From Alphaproteobacteria bacterium (GTDB lineage Bacteria > Pseudomonadota > Alphaproteobacteria > Bin95), in assembly GCA_022822125.1 (NCBI GenBank), contig JAJECF010000127.1, positions 1-32,399 on the forward strand: DNA of 32,399 bases, given 5' to 3'. Below, one piece after another: positions 1 through 8,465 of this stretch. The translations under genes and the position numbers were made by a program. The notes under the pieces are model-generated. The model was not told the origin of the DNA. It was given only the letters and a program-made list of their open reading frames with translations, and ran no database searches. Numbering within the stretch: position 1 is the first letter of the stretch; each line of letters starts with the position of its first letter.

Positions 1-610
1 GCACCGGCTCGTTCGCCGCCGGGCGCTGCGCCCAGGCCGCGCGCCAGGGGGTGGCGTCCTCGTACAGGTGGCGCAACGGTCCCCAGTCATAGTCGGGAAA
101 GACGGCCACGGGCCCGCTCACGGCCTCCGAGAACGGGATACCGGCTTCCCGCAGCAGCGTGCGCACGGGCTCCGGGTGGAAGCCGATGGAGACGCGCGCG
201 ATATAGCGCACCGGCGACTGGCGCTCTTCCAGCACCTGCACGCTGCGCATCGCCGCCGCGACGGTCCCGGAGTCCGCCTCCGGCAGCCGGTCCTGGTCCC
301 TGCGAAGCGTCAGGCGGCGCAGGAGAGTATCGAAAGCCTCCGCGCGGGCCTCAGCCATGGCGGCCTGCTTCGCTTCGGCGGTCGAGGGCGCCGACGCGTC
401 CACGGAGATGTCCTGCACCGTAAAGAGATCGACCGCAGCGGCGGCCGGCCCGCCCGGCAACAGGACCGCAAGCGCCGCAAGGATCACCGCCGCCGCGCGC
501 AACGCGGCGGACCGAAGGGATGGCGGCGTCAGCGCCGCCGCCGCGCGCAACGCGGCGGATCGCAGGGATGGCGGCGTCGTTGCCGCCGCCGGCCCGAACA
601 ACGCTCGCAT
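1..610 (-). CDS. DUF2066 family exported protein, C-terminus cut off by window edge
   Basis: About 203 codons are present, read from an ATG at 610 leftward past base 1 with no stop. The N-terminus has a basic, alanine-rich stretch, then a hydrophobic run (VILAALAVLLPGG, from about residue 42) ending in PAAAA, which looks like a signal peptide. The mature part begins about VDLFTVQDISVDASAP and continues with the alpha/beta pattern of DUF2066, a family of unknown function common in Alphaproteobacteria near purM. An AAGAGG-like ribosome site precedes the ATG. Two exact-frame copies of a 16-residue unit lie before the hydrophobic core, making this leader unusually long. It diverges from purM. The family call rests on remembered pattern and context, so it is good but not certain; the role is unknown. 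Confidence 0.75.
   Translation of the reverse strand, partial: MRALFGPAAATTPPSLRSAALRAAAALTPPSLRSAALRAAAVILAALAVLLPGGPAAAAVDLFTVQDISVDASAPSTAEAKQAAMAEARAEAFDTLLRRLTLRRDQDRLPEADSGTVAAAMRSVQVLEERQSPVRYIARVSIGFHPEPVRTLLREAGIPFSEAVSGPVAVFPDYDWGPLRHLYEDATPWRAAWAQRPAANEPV
482..577 (-). repeat. 48-bp in-frame tandem duplication inside the DUF2066 gene
   Basis: Two adjacent 48-bp units (530-577 and 482-529) encode TPPSLRSAALRAAAAL and TPPSLRSAALRAAAVI, residues 12-27 and 28-43. They differ at only a few bases. The duplication lengthens the n-region of the signal peptide by 16 residues and keeps the reading frame. Confidence 0.85.
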
Positions 611-923
611 TGCGCCTCTTCGCCCGATGGATATTGTCGGCCCGGACTATACCGCCCCCGAGGTGACATGGCGAGCAGGGAAGGCGCGACATACAAGGCG
701 GCCGGCCGCTTGGGCGAGGCGTTGGGGTGCCTTCTTCACCGGTTGGCGCGTTGCTGTCTGGCCGGGCCAGCAACCCTCAGGTGCTGCTGGATGCGCGCTG
801 TTTCTGAGGAGGTCGGGCTTGCGTTGAAAAAAGCGCCCGGCTGGGCAATCGGTCGCAGCAGGCAATCGCTCGTAGCAATAGCGTGTCGTTTCCGGCTATG
901 GTGGCTTGCCTTAGCGGGGGGAT

Positions 924-1086
924 GATTCCACGGAACGGCGCGGTGCAGTGGTGTGGAATGTCCATCGTCGAAAGTCCGTTGGAATATCTTGTAAACACTC
1001 ATTGGCGAGTCTTGCACGATTCGATGCTGCTGTGGCGATCATGTTGGCTATTGCAACTACCCGAATACTGTGATTCAGTCCGAATC
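924..1086. promoter_or_regulatory. Cluster of five GANTC (CcrM) sites upstream of purM
   Basis: GANTC pentamers start at 924 (GATTC), 1007 (GAGTC), 1018 (GATTC), 1072 (GATTC) and 1082 (GAATC). The last four form two pairs spaced 11 and 10 bp, about one helical turn. A ccrM gene is present in this window. In Caulobacter, CcrM methylation with GcrA tunes promoters carrying such sites. Control of purM by methylation is an inference. Confidence 0.45.
925..959. repeat. Inverted repeat ATTCCAC / GTGGAAT
   Basis: Perfect 7-bp arms at 925-931 and 953-959 with 21 bp between them. The left arm overlaps a GANTC site at 924. It could be an operator or an RNA stem; there is no U-tract after it, so a terminator is unlikely. 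Confidence 0.4.
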
Positions 1087-1119
1087 AACATGTTGTAACC
1101 GAGGGAAGGTGGATACAAG

Positions 1120-2256
1120 ATGTTGTGCGATGAAGCTAGGTCGCTTGTCACCAGTCCATCTGAACAAATGACCTCCTCGGTTGACGGGAAACCGCTTGAG
1201 GATCGTGGACCTTCAGGCCGCCACCAGTACAACTATTATGATGCCGGCGTCGATATCGACGCCGGAGATGCGTTGGTGAACTGCATCGCGCCAAAGGCGG
1301 CGCGGACGGCACGCCCGGGCGCAGGGGCGCAGCTTGGCGGCTTCGGCGGCTTCTTCGACCTCCGCGAGGCCGGTTTCCGCGACCCGGTGCTGGTCGCCTC
1401 CGCGGACGGGGTCGGCACCAAACTTGAGATCGCCCAGGCGCTTGGGCGCCATCGCGGCGTCGGTATCGACCTCGTGGCGATGTGCGTCAACGACCTCGTC
1501 GCGGAGAGGGCGGAGCCGCTGTTCTTCCTCGACTATTTCGCCACCGGGGCGCTCGATGGCGATGCAGCGGCGGCCGTGGTGGAGGGAATCGCGGAGGGCT
1601 GCATCGCCGCCAACTGCGTCCTGATCGGCGGCGAGACGGCGCAAATGCCGGGCTTCTATCCGAAAGGACGCTACGACCTTGCGGGCTTCGCCGTTGGTGC
1701 GGTCGAGCGCGAGCGGATGAGCGAACCCGGTGCCCGGCCGGGCGACATCGTGCTGGGCCTGGCCTCGGACGGCCTGCACGCTAACGGTTTCTCGCTCGTC
1801 CGCCGGATCGTCGAGCGCGACGGCCTCGATCTCGCCGGCCCGTCGCCCTTCTCGGAAGAGACGCTCGGCGAGGCCCTGCTCAAGCCGACGCGCATCTATG
1901 TCCGCCCCGTGCTGGCGGCGATGGCGACAGGCGGCGTCCGGTCGCTTGCGCACATCACCGGCGGCGGTCTGGTCGAGAACCCGCCGCGCAGTCTGCCAGC
2001 AGGCCTCGCCATGCGGATCGACTGCGCCGCCTGGCCCCTGCCGCCCGTCTTCGAGTGGCTTGCGGGCCGGGTTGCACCGGAAGAGCTTGCCCGCACCTTC
2101 AACTGCGGTATCGGCATGACGGTCGCCGTGGTGCCCGACTGTGCCGACGCGCTGGCGGCGGATTTCGAAGCCGCCGGCGAGACGGTGTTCCGCATCGGCG
2201 AGGTCGTGCAAGGCAAGGATGTCCGCCTTGATGGCCTGGAAGGATGGCAGCGGTAA
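1120..2256 (+). CDS. purM: Phosphoribosylformylglycinamidine cyclo-ligase (AIR synthetase)
   Basis: PurM uses ATP to close formylglycinamidine ribonucleotide to aminoimidazole ribonucleotide, the fifth step of purine synthesis, in the cytosol. Family marks are DAGVDIDAG near the N-terminus, [51 protein letters not shown] and ITGGGLVEN, all in the expected order. The chosen ATG at 1120 gives 378 residues and has a strong GGGAAGGTGG ribosome site. An ATG at 1168 gives 362 residues, closer to the usual 345-360, but has no visible ribosome site; the extra N-terminal residues are not conserved in the family. The 3' end overlaps purN by 13 bp, so the two are almost certainly co-translated. Confidence 0.97.
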   Translation: MLCDEARSLVTSPSEQMTSSVDGKPLEDRGPSGRHQYNYYDAGVDIDAGDALVNCIAPKAARTARPGAGAQLGGFGGFFDLREAGFRDPVLVASADGVGTKLEIAQALGRHRGVGIDLVAMCVNDLVAERAEPLFFLDYFATGALDGDAAAAVVEGIAEGCIAANCVLIGGETAQMPGFYPKGRYDLAGFAVGAVERERMSEPGARPGDIVLGLASDGLHANGFSLVRRIVERDGLDLAGPSPFSEETLGEALLKPTRIYVRPVLAAMATGGVRSLAHITGGGLVENPPRSLPAGLAMRIDCAAWPLPPVFEWLAGRVAPEELARTFNCGIGMTVAVVPDCADALAADFEAAGETVFRIGEVVQGKDVRLDGLEGWQR

Positions 2257-2876
2257 GGGTCGGCGTGCTGCTGTCCGGCCGGGGCAGCAACCTTCAAGCC
2301 CTGCTGGACGCGGATATAGCTTCCTGGAACGTCGTGCTTGCGGTCTCCAATACCGCCGGCGCTCTCGGCCTCGCCAGGGCGGAGGCGGCCGGCGTGCCCG
2401 TCCGGACGGTGCCGCACCGCGATTTCGCCGACCGCGAGGCGTTCGAGGATGCGCTGGATGGCGAGCTCCGGGCTGCGGGCGCGGAACTCGTCGTGCTGGC
2501 GGGCTTCATGCGCGTGCTGGGGCCGCGTTTCGTGGACCGATGGCGCGACCGGTGCATCAATATCCACCCCTCGCTGCTGCCGGCCTTCCGGGGCCTCGAC
2601 ACGCACAGGCGCGCGCTGGAGGCCGGCGTGCGCTGGCATGGCTGCACGGTGCATTTCGTCCGCGCGGAGCTGGACGCCGGGCCGATCATCCTCCAGGCGG
2701 CGGTGCCGGTAAGCCCCGACGACACGGAAGAGACGCTGGCCGCCCGCGTGCTTGCGCGCGAGCACCGGGTGCTGCCGATGGCGGTAGGCTGGATCGCGGA
2801 AGGCCGCGTGAAAGTGGAGAAGGAGCGGGTCGTGGCAGTCGATTCGGACCGTCCGCCGGTCAATCCGTCGCAGTGA
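2244..2876 (+). CDS. purN: Phosphoribosylglycinamide formyltransferase 1
   Basis: PurN moves a formyl group from 10-formyltetrahydrofolate to glycinamide ribonucleotide, the third purine step. The 210-residue product has the phosphate-binding GRGSN (residues 12-16) and the catalytic trio Asn106, His108 and Asp144 in [11 protein letters not shown] and ELDAGPII, at the same numbers as the E. coli enzyme. The ATG lies inside the last codons of purM, a 13-bp overlap. The C-terminal tail after about residue 195 is charged and non-conserved. Purine genes purM-purN form one transcription unit in many Alphaproteobacteria. Confidence 0.97.
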   Translation: MAAVRVGVLLSGRGSNLQALLDADIASWNVVLAVSNTAGALGLARAEAAGVPVRTVPHRDFADREAFEDALDGELRAAGAELVVLAGFMRVLGPRFVDRWRDRCINIHPSLLPAFRGLDTHRRALEAGVRWHGCTVHFVRAELDAGPIILQAAVPVSPDDTEETLAARVLAREHRVLPMAVGWIAEGRVKVEKERVVAVDSDRPPVNPSQ

Positions 2877-2935
2877 GGGCAACAGGCGTCCGGCTATAGT
2901 GCCGACGGCTTGTCTCACGGGGAGGTTTGCGTCCG

Positions 2936-3067
2936 ATGGCGGAATACAATGCGGCGGCGGAAGAGGCGCGCCACCAGCATATCTGGGGCGGTTTCTGCAG
3001 GTTCCTCGGCTGGTCCACGGGCGGGGTGATCCTGCTGCTGGTCATTCTGGCGGCAACGCTGCTCTAA
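2936..3067 (+). CDS. aa3-type cytochrome c oxidase subunit IV (43 aa)
   Basis: A 43-residue protein with the compact layout of the bacterial aa3-type oxidase subunit IV family: a polar start MAEYNAAAEEARHQHIWGGF, then one transmembrane helix (about residues 27-43, GGVILLLVILAATLL). The tryptophan and phenylalanine just before the membrane helix are typical. In other alphaproteobacteria this subunit packs against the core of the aa3 terminal oxidase in the inner membrane. A GGGGAGG ribosome site sits 12-16 bases upstream. No other oxidase genes are in the window, which is usual for this microgene. It follows purN by 59 bp and could be read through from it. Confidence 0.8.
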   Translation: MAEYNAAAEEARHQHIWGGFCRFLGWSTGGVILLLVILAATLL

Positions 3068-3082
3068 CGCGGAGGCAAGGCG

Positions 3083-3268
3083 ATGGCCGGTGACAAGGTG
3101 ACGGTCGAGGTCGAACTGAATCCCGACATGCTCACGCTGCTGGACGACGTGGTGAAGGACTACCGGCTGCCGGACCGGGGCAAGGCGTTGCGCTGCCTGC
3201 TGGACTGGCTGGCCGTGGACGGCGACCGCGACAAGGTGTTCAGGAAAATCCGCTGCCGGCGCTGCTGA
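3083..3268 (+). CDS. Small conserved protein with C-terminal CxxC, ribbon-helix-helix-like
   Basis: A 61-residue protein started by ATG with GGAGG nine bases upstream. It begins with a beta-strand-like VTVEVEL, followed by two predicted helices (DMLTLLDDVVKDY and RGKALRCLLDWLAV), the order seen in ribbon-helix-helix DNA-binding proteins, and ends with RKIRCRRC. Small proteins of this shape with a terminal RCxxC are, from memory, widespread in Alphaproteobacteria and unassigned. The cysteine pair could bind a metal or be redox active; only two cysteines are in the motif, so a site would need a dimer. Its last 29 bp overlap the end of cobK on the other strand. It lies 15 bp after the oxidase subunit IV gene and may be co-transcribed. 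Confidence 0.65.
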   Translation: MAGDKVTVEVELNPDMLTLLDDVVKDYRLPDRGKALRCLLDWLAVDGDRDKVFRKIRCRRC

Positions 3269-4019
3269 GCGCCCACTCGACCGCATCCTCGACGCAGGAA
3301 ACGCTGGGCCCCGGCTCCGGCGGCGGGCGGCGGATCATCACGACCGGCATCCGGCACTCGCGGGCGGCGGCGATCTTGGCTTCGGTGGCCGCGCCGCCCG
3401 AGGCCCGCGTCACCAGCGTGCGAATGCCGTAATCCTCGAACAGCCTGCGTTCGCCCGCGAGGTCGAACGGCCCGCGCGCCAGCACGACCGCTGCGCCTTC
3501 CAGCGGCGAAGGGCCGGGGTCGATGCGACGCAGCACGAAGCGCCGGCCGCTGAAGCCCGCAAAAGCGTCCAGGTCGCCCGGGCCGAGCGTCAGGAACACG
3601 GCGTCCGGCAGGTCGGCCAGCGCCCGGGCGGCCTCGCCGGCGTCGTCTGCGCAGATCCAGCGGTCTCCCGGCTCCCGCCGCCACATCGGACGCAAGACCG
3701 CGAGCCGGGGCACACCCGCCCGCCCGGCCGCGGCGCGCGCATGGGCGGAGATGCGCGCGGCGAAGGGGTGCGTCGCGTCGATCAGCCTCTCGATGCGCTG
3801 CTCGCGAAGATAGCGCGCAAGGCCCTCGGCGCCGCCGAAGCCGCCCGTGCGCACCCGGCCCGCCAGGGCCGCCGGACGCCGGGTGCGGCCTGCAAGCGAA
3901 CTCGTCACCTCGGCGCGGCCCTCCAGCGCGCGCGCCAGCGCCGCCCCTTCGCCCGTTCCGCCCAGGATCAGGATGCGGGGCCCGCCCGGCCGGCGGTTCT
4001 GTCCCGGTTCGCGGCGCAA
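3240..4019 (-). CDS. cobK: Precorrin-6A reductase (CobK/CbiJ family)
   Basis: CobK reduces precorrin-6A with NADPH in the aerobic cobalamin pathway. Visible family marks are the N-terminal Rossmann start ILILGGTGEG, IDATHPFA, a central LTLGPGDLDAF, and a C-terminal MPVVMIRRP segment. No ATG opens the frame; a TTG at 4019 with GGAAGCGG upstream gives 259 residues, about 15 more than the usual start at the glycine-rich strand. It begins 18 bp after the stop of the adenosine-deaminase-like gene, so the two form one transcript. No other cobalamin biosynthesis gene is present here and no cobalamin riboswitch was seen upstream. Confidence 0.88.
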   Translation of the reverse strand: MRREPGQNRRPGGPRILILGGTGEGAALARALEGRAEVTSSLAGRTRRPAALAGRVRTGGFGGAEGLARYLREQRIERLIDATHPFAARISAHARAAAGRAGVPRLAVLRPMWRREPGDRWICADDAGEAARALADLPDAVFLTLGPGDLDAFAGFSGRRFVLRRIDPGPSPLEGAAVVLARGPFDLAGERRLFEDYGIRTLVTRASGGAATEAKIAAARECRMPVVMIRRPPPEPGPSVSCVEDAVEWALSSAGSGFS

Positions 4020-4036
4020 GGCGGGCCGCTTCCGCG

Positions 4037-5089
4037 CTAGACGGCCACCCCGTGCTCTTCCGCAAGGCGGTCGAACTCGGCGGCCCAGTCCCGTTTCCAG
4101 ACCTCGCGGCGCCCGTCGTCGATCCAGGCGCCGTCGAGGCCGTTCAGCATGAAGCCGCGGAGGTCCGCCGGCGCATAGCCGAAATCGGCGACCATGCTCA
4201 TCCAGCAGCGGGTCGGGTCGGTCAGGTGGAAGGCGGGGTCGTCCGTATTGGGGTGGATGCGGAGCCCGGCGGGTCCCATGCGGCGTATGGGATGCGCCTC
4301 GGCCCATGCCTCCCTGTCGAGCGTGCGCAGATAATAGCTGTTGGTCGGCACGACGGTGATGACGATGCCCTCGGCCGCGCAGCGCGCCGTCAACTCCGGA
4401 TTGTCGAGGACCGTATAGGCGTGGTCGAGCCGTTCGACCTTCAGCAGGTCGAGCGCCGCCGCGACATTGGTCCAGGGCTCGCCGAACTCGCCCGCATGCG
4501 CCGTCAGCCGGAAGCCGGCCTCCCGCGCGAGCCGGTAGGCTTCGGCGAATTTCTCCGGCGGATTGTCCACCTCGCGGTAATCGATGCCGATGCCGGGCAC
4601 GCGCGGGTCGCGGTCGGCGATCATCAGGCGCACCATCCGGGCCGCGTCTTCGGGCGGGGCCTCCCGGTCGATGCTCGGAATGAGATTGCTGCTTATGCCG
4701 AAACCGCGCTCCGCCTCCGCCATGCCGGCGAGGATGGCGGCCTGCAGCTCCCGGTAGGAGAGGCCCGTATGGCGGAGATTGCCGGTCGGGTTCCAGTAGA
4801 TCTCCGCATAGCGGACCGTGTGGGCGGCGGCGTCCTCCAGATATTCGCAGGCGATCTGCCGGAAGTCCGCCGGCGTCTTCAGGATATGCGCCTCCATCTC
4901 GCGGAAGATCGCGAGCACCCCGACCGGCTTCTCGCCGCGGACATAGAACGCCTCGATCTCGTCCTCCGTCGTGCGCGCCCCGTTGCGGGCCGCCATCGCC
5001 TTCATCGTCTGCTTACGCACGGTGCCGAGCAGGTGGCAGTGCAGCTCCGCCTTCGGAATACGCCTCAGAAACCCGTGAAGATCCGCCAC
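4037..5089 (-). CDS. Adenosine deaminase-family aminohydrolase
   Basis: A 350-residue TIM-barrel deaminase. Zinc and catalytic residues are visible: His17 and His19 in AELHCHLLGT, His198 and Glu201 in TAHAGE, His223 in RLDHAY, and Asp283/Asp284 in PNTDDP. These fit hydrolytic deamination of adenosine or a related purine. The usual CPTSN stretch is replaced by VVPTNSYYL, so the substrate may not be plain adenosine; adenine or a modified nucleoside is possible. The start is GTG at 5089 with GGAGCGGAG six bases upstream; the frame stays open further upstream but that part has no family resemblance. cobK follows 17 bp downstream, suggesting a shared promoter in the 5.1-5.6 kb gap. Confidence 0.85.
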   Translation of the reverse strand: MADLHGFLRRIPKAELHCHLLGTVRKQTMKAMAARNGARTTEDEIEAFYVRGEKPVGVLAIFREMEAHILKTPADFRQIACEYLEDAAAHTVRYAEIYWNPTGNLRHTGLSYRELQAAILAGMAEAERGFGISSNLIPSIDREAPPEDAARMVRLMIADRDPRVPGIGIDYREVDNPPEKFAEAYRLAREAGFRLTAHAGEFGEPWTNVAAALDLLKVERLDHAYTVLDNPELTARCAAEGIVITVVPTNSYYLRTLDREAWAEAHPIRRMGPAGLRIHPNTDDPAFHLTDPTRCWMSMVADFGYAPADLRGFMLNGLDGAWIDDGRREVWKRDWAAEFDRLAEEHGVAV

Positions 5090-5358
5090 CGCTCCGCTCC
5101 TCGCCAGCCCTTGCGCCGCGCATCGCAAGCCGGATGCTATCCGCAAGCTCAGGGGTCGGCAAAGAACTTCGCGCGCATGACCCCGGCGACGGCAAGGTGG
5201 TTGTCCCGGCGGCGGCTGCTCGGGAAGCCGGTCGCAAGCAAGCCGCCCGGCTCGGCGCACTGCACTGACGACGAAGTTCGGAACGCGCCCGTCATGCCCG
5301 TGGCGCATCCGATGGGGGGCGGCGGCGTCTGCGGTCCTCCTTTCACGGACAGCGCGGC
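5090..5358. other. Intergenic region upstream of the deaminase gene
   Basis: About 270 bp between the GTG of the deaminase gene and the first of the palindromic repeats. Open frames cross it on both strands, but none has recognisable motifs. No riboswitch box, tRNA or terminator was seen. The promoter of the deaminase-cobK pair should be here. Confidence 0.5.
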
Positions 5359-5405
5359 GTCCTTCGATACGCGCCCGCTGGCGCGGTCGCTACTCAGGAC
5401 GAGGA
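5359..5405 (-). repeat. Short intergenic palindromic repeat, copy A
   Basis: Contains CCTTCGATACGC, a GC-rich centre, and GCTACTCAGGACGAGG, in the orientation opposite to copy C. A partial copy (CCGCTGGCGCGGCTGCTGCT) follows at about 5414-5442. The same ends recur at 5551-5590 and 21291-21546. Confidence 0.75.
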
Positions 5406-5465
5406 AGGGGGAGGCCCGCTGGCGCGGCTGCTGCTCGGGATGAACGACAAGGAGAGCAGCCGCCC

Positions 5466-5537
5466 TGTCCTCGTCCTGAGTAGCCGACCAGAGAGCCTGT
5501 CTGAGCATGTCGAAGGGAAGGCGTATCGAATGACAGG
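5466..5537 (+). repeat. Short intergenic palindromic repeat, copy B (composite)
   Basis: Begins GTCCTCGTCCTGAGTAGCC and ends GGCGTATCGAATGACAGG, the ends of the family, but the centre holds a second repeat type, CCTGTCTGAGCATGTCGAAG. That second type reappears inverted in copy F as CCTTCGGCAGGCTCAGGACA. Confidence 0.7.
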
Positions 5538-5550
5538 CTTCCTTCCCCCT

Positions 5551-5590
5551 CTTCATCCTGAGTAGCCGCGAAGCGGCGTATCGAAGGACG
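5551..5590 (+). repeat. Short intergenic palindromic repeat, copy C (cleanest)
   Basis: CTTCATCCTGAGTAGCC, then CGC GAA GCG, then GCGTATCGAAGGACG. The core GCCGC-GAA-GCGGC can fold as a 5-bp stem with a 3-nt loop, and the outer TCCT/AGGA also pair. It ends 66 bp before the radical SAM gene. Confidence 0.8.
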
Positions 5591-5656
5591 GCGCCCGGCC
5601 CCTGCTTCGGCGCAGAAATTTCTTGATTTGTTCTCATAATCCGGTATCGTTCCCGC

Positions 5657-6715
5657 ATGCAGACGATCCGGAAGGGACGCGGGGCGGCGAGCAACCGGAG
5701 CGGGCGTTACGAGCGCGAGCGGGCGGAGGCGTTCGACGACGGCTGGGGCACGGCCGCGGAGGAGCCGGTGCCGCTGCGCACCACCGTGACCGAGGAGGCG
5801 CCGCGCAGGGTCATCACCCGCAACGACTCGCCGGATATCGGCTTCGACCGCTCGATCAACCCCTATCGCGGCTGCGAGCACGGTTGCATCTATTGCTATG
5901 CGCGGCCGACCCATGCCTGGCTCGGCCTCTCGCCGGGGCTCGATTTCGAGAGCCGCCTCTATGCCAAGCCGACCGCGCCCGCGCTGCTGGAAAAGGAGCT
6001 GGCGCGGCCCGGCTATCGCTGCCGGGTGCTCGCCATCGGCACCAATACCGACGCCTACCAGCCCATCGAGACGCGCTACCGCGTGATGCGCGGCGTTCTG
6101 GAGGTGCTCGCCCGCTGCCGGCATCCGGTCTCGATCACCACCAAATCCGCCCTCGTGCTGCGCGACCGGGACCTGCTGGCGGACATGGCGGCGGACCGCC
6201 TCGCCCATGTCACCATGTCGGTCACGACGCTGGACGGGCGGCTGGCGCGCAGCATGGAGCCGCGCGCCTCGGCGCCGGCGAAGCGGCTGCAGGCGGTGGC
6301 GGGGCTGCGGGAGGCGGGCGTGCCGGTTTCGGTCAATTTCGCGCCGATCATCCCGGCGCTGAACGACCATGAACTGGAGGCGGTGCTGGAGGCGGCCCGA
6401 AATGCCGGGGCGGGGAGCGCGGGCTACACGCTGCTGCGCCTGCCGCTGGAGATCGCGGACCTGTTCCGCGAATGGCTGGAGGCCCATGCGCCGGACCGCG
6501 CGGCGCGCGTGCTCTCGCGCGTGCGCGACATGCGCGGCGGGCCGCTCTACAAAAGCGCCTTCCATACCCGCATGAAGGGCGAGGGCGCCTATGCCGAGAC
6601 GATCTCGCAGCGCTTCGCCATAGCCTGCCGCCGGCTCGGCCTCGCGCGCGGCTACGGGGCGCTGGACGACACACGCTTCCGCCCGCCCGGCGCGCAATTG
6701 CGGCTGGAGCTCTGA
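5657..6715 (+). CDS. PA0069-family radical SAM protein
   Basis: A 352-residue radical SAM enzyme. The cluster motif is [10 protein letters not shown], with three cysteines in a CxxxCxYC pattern that bind a 4Fe-4S cluster, preceded by [10 protein letters not shown] as in the PA0069/Rv2578c family, which is related to spore photoproduct lyase. Later ITTKS and SVTTLD, both known family segments, are present. Substrate and reaction are not known. The ATG at 5657 follows a short AT-rich stretch with a CATAAT box at 5635-5640 that could be a -10 element; a short or absent leader is possible. It is followed by rnhB after one base, so they are likely co-transcribed. Confidence 0.88.
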   Translation: MQTIRKGRGAASNRSGRYERERAEAFDDGWGTAAEEPVPLRTTVTEEAPRRVITRNDSPDIGFDRSINPYRGCEHGCIYCYARPTHAWLGLSPGLDFESRLYAKPTAPALLEKELARPGYRCRVLAIGTNTDAYQPIETRYRVMRGVLEVLARCRHPVSITTKSALVLRDRDLLADMAADRLAHVTMSVTTLDGRLARSMEPRASAPAKRLQAVAGLREAGVPVSVNFAPIIPALNDHELEAVLEAARNAGAGSAGYTLLRLPLEIADLFREWLEAHAPDRAARVLSRVRDMRGGPLYKSAFHTRMKGEGAYAETISQRFAIACRRLGLARGYGALDDTRFRPPGAQLRLEL

Positions 6716-8461
<1,746 letters not shown>

Positions 8462-8465
8462 GAGG

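Larger units (their letters stand above)
611..1119. other. Divergent intergenic region between DUF2066 and purM
   Basis: About 500 bp without a convincing gene. The part from about 800 to 1119 is visibly richer in A and T than the coding DNA around it. It holds five GANTC sites and one inverted repeat (listed separately). Short open frames here have no family resemblance and poor codon use. Promoters for both flanking genes must lie here, but no clear -35/-10 pair could be fixed. No tRNA cloverleaf or U-tailed terminator hairpin was seen. Confidence 0.6.

Noticed and set aside
68..925. Long plus-strand open frame opposite the DUF2066 gene
   Set aside because: Arginine- and glycine-rich product without motifs, as expected from the reverse of a GC-rich gene; the minus-strand frame has a signal peptide and family pattern.
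900..1119. Replication origin, suggested by GANTC sites in AT-rich DNA
   Set aside because: No DnaA boxes close to TTATCCACA and no TTAA-N7-TTAA CtrA sites; the neighbours are not origin genes.
5149..5346. Small minus-strand gene of about 65 codons with AAAGGAGGA near its start
   Set aside because: No recognisable family or secondary-structure pattern, and the ribosome-like site lies after the possible GTG start.
5090..5358. Cobalamin riboswitch upstream of the deaminase-cobK pair
   Set aside because: No B12-box-like sequence could be found on either strand.
5359..5590. CRISPR-like array, because of repeated short elements
   Set aside because: Copies occur in both orientations, differ in length and have no equal-length spacers; no cas genes are present.
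5630..5655. LexA (SOS) box upstream of the radical SAM gene
   Set aside because: Two GTTC halves are present but 15 bases apart instead of the alphaproteobacterial 7.
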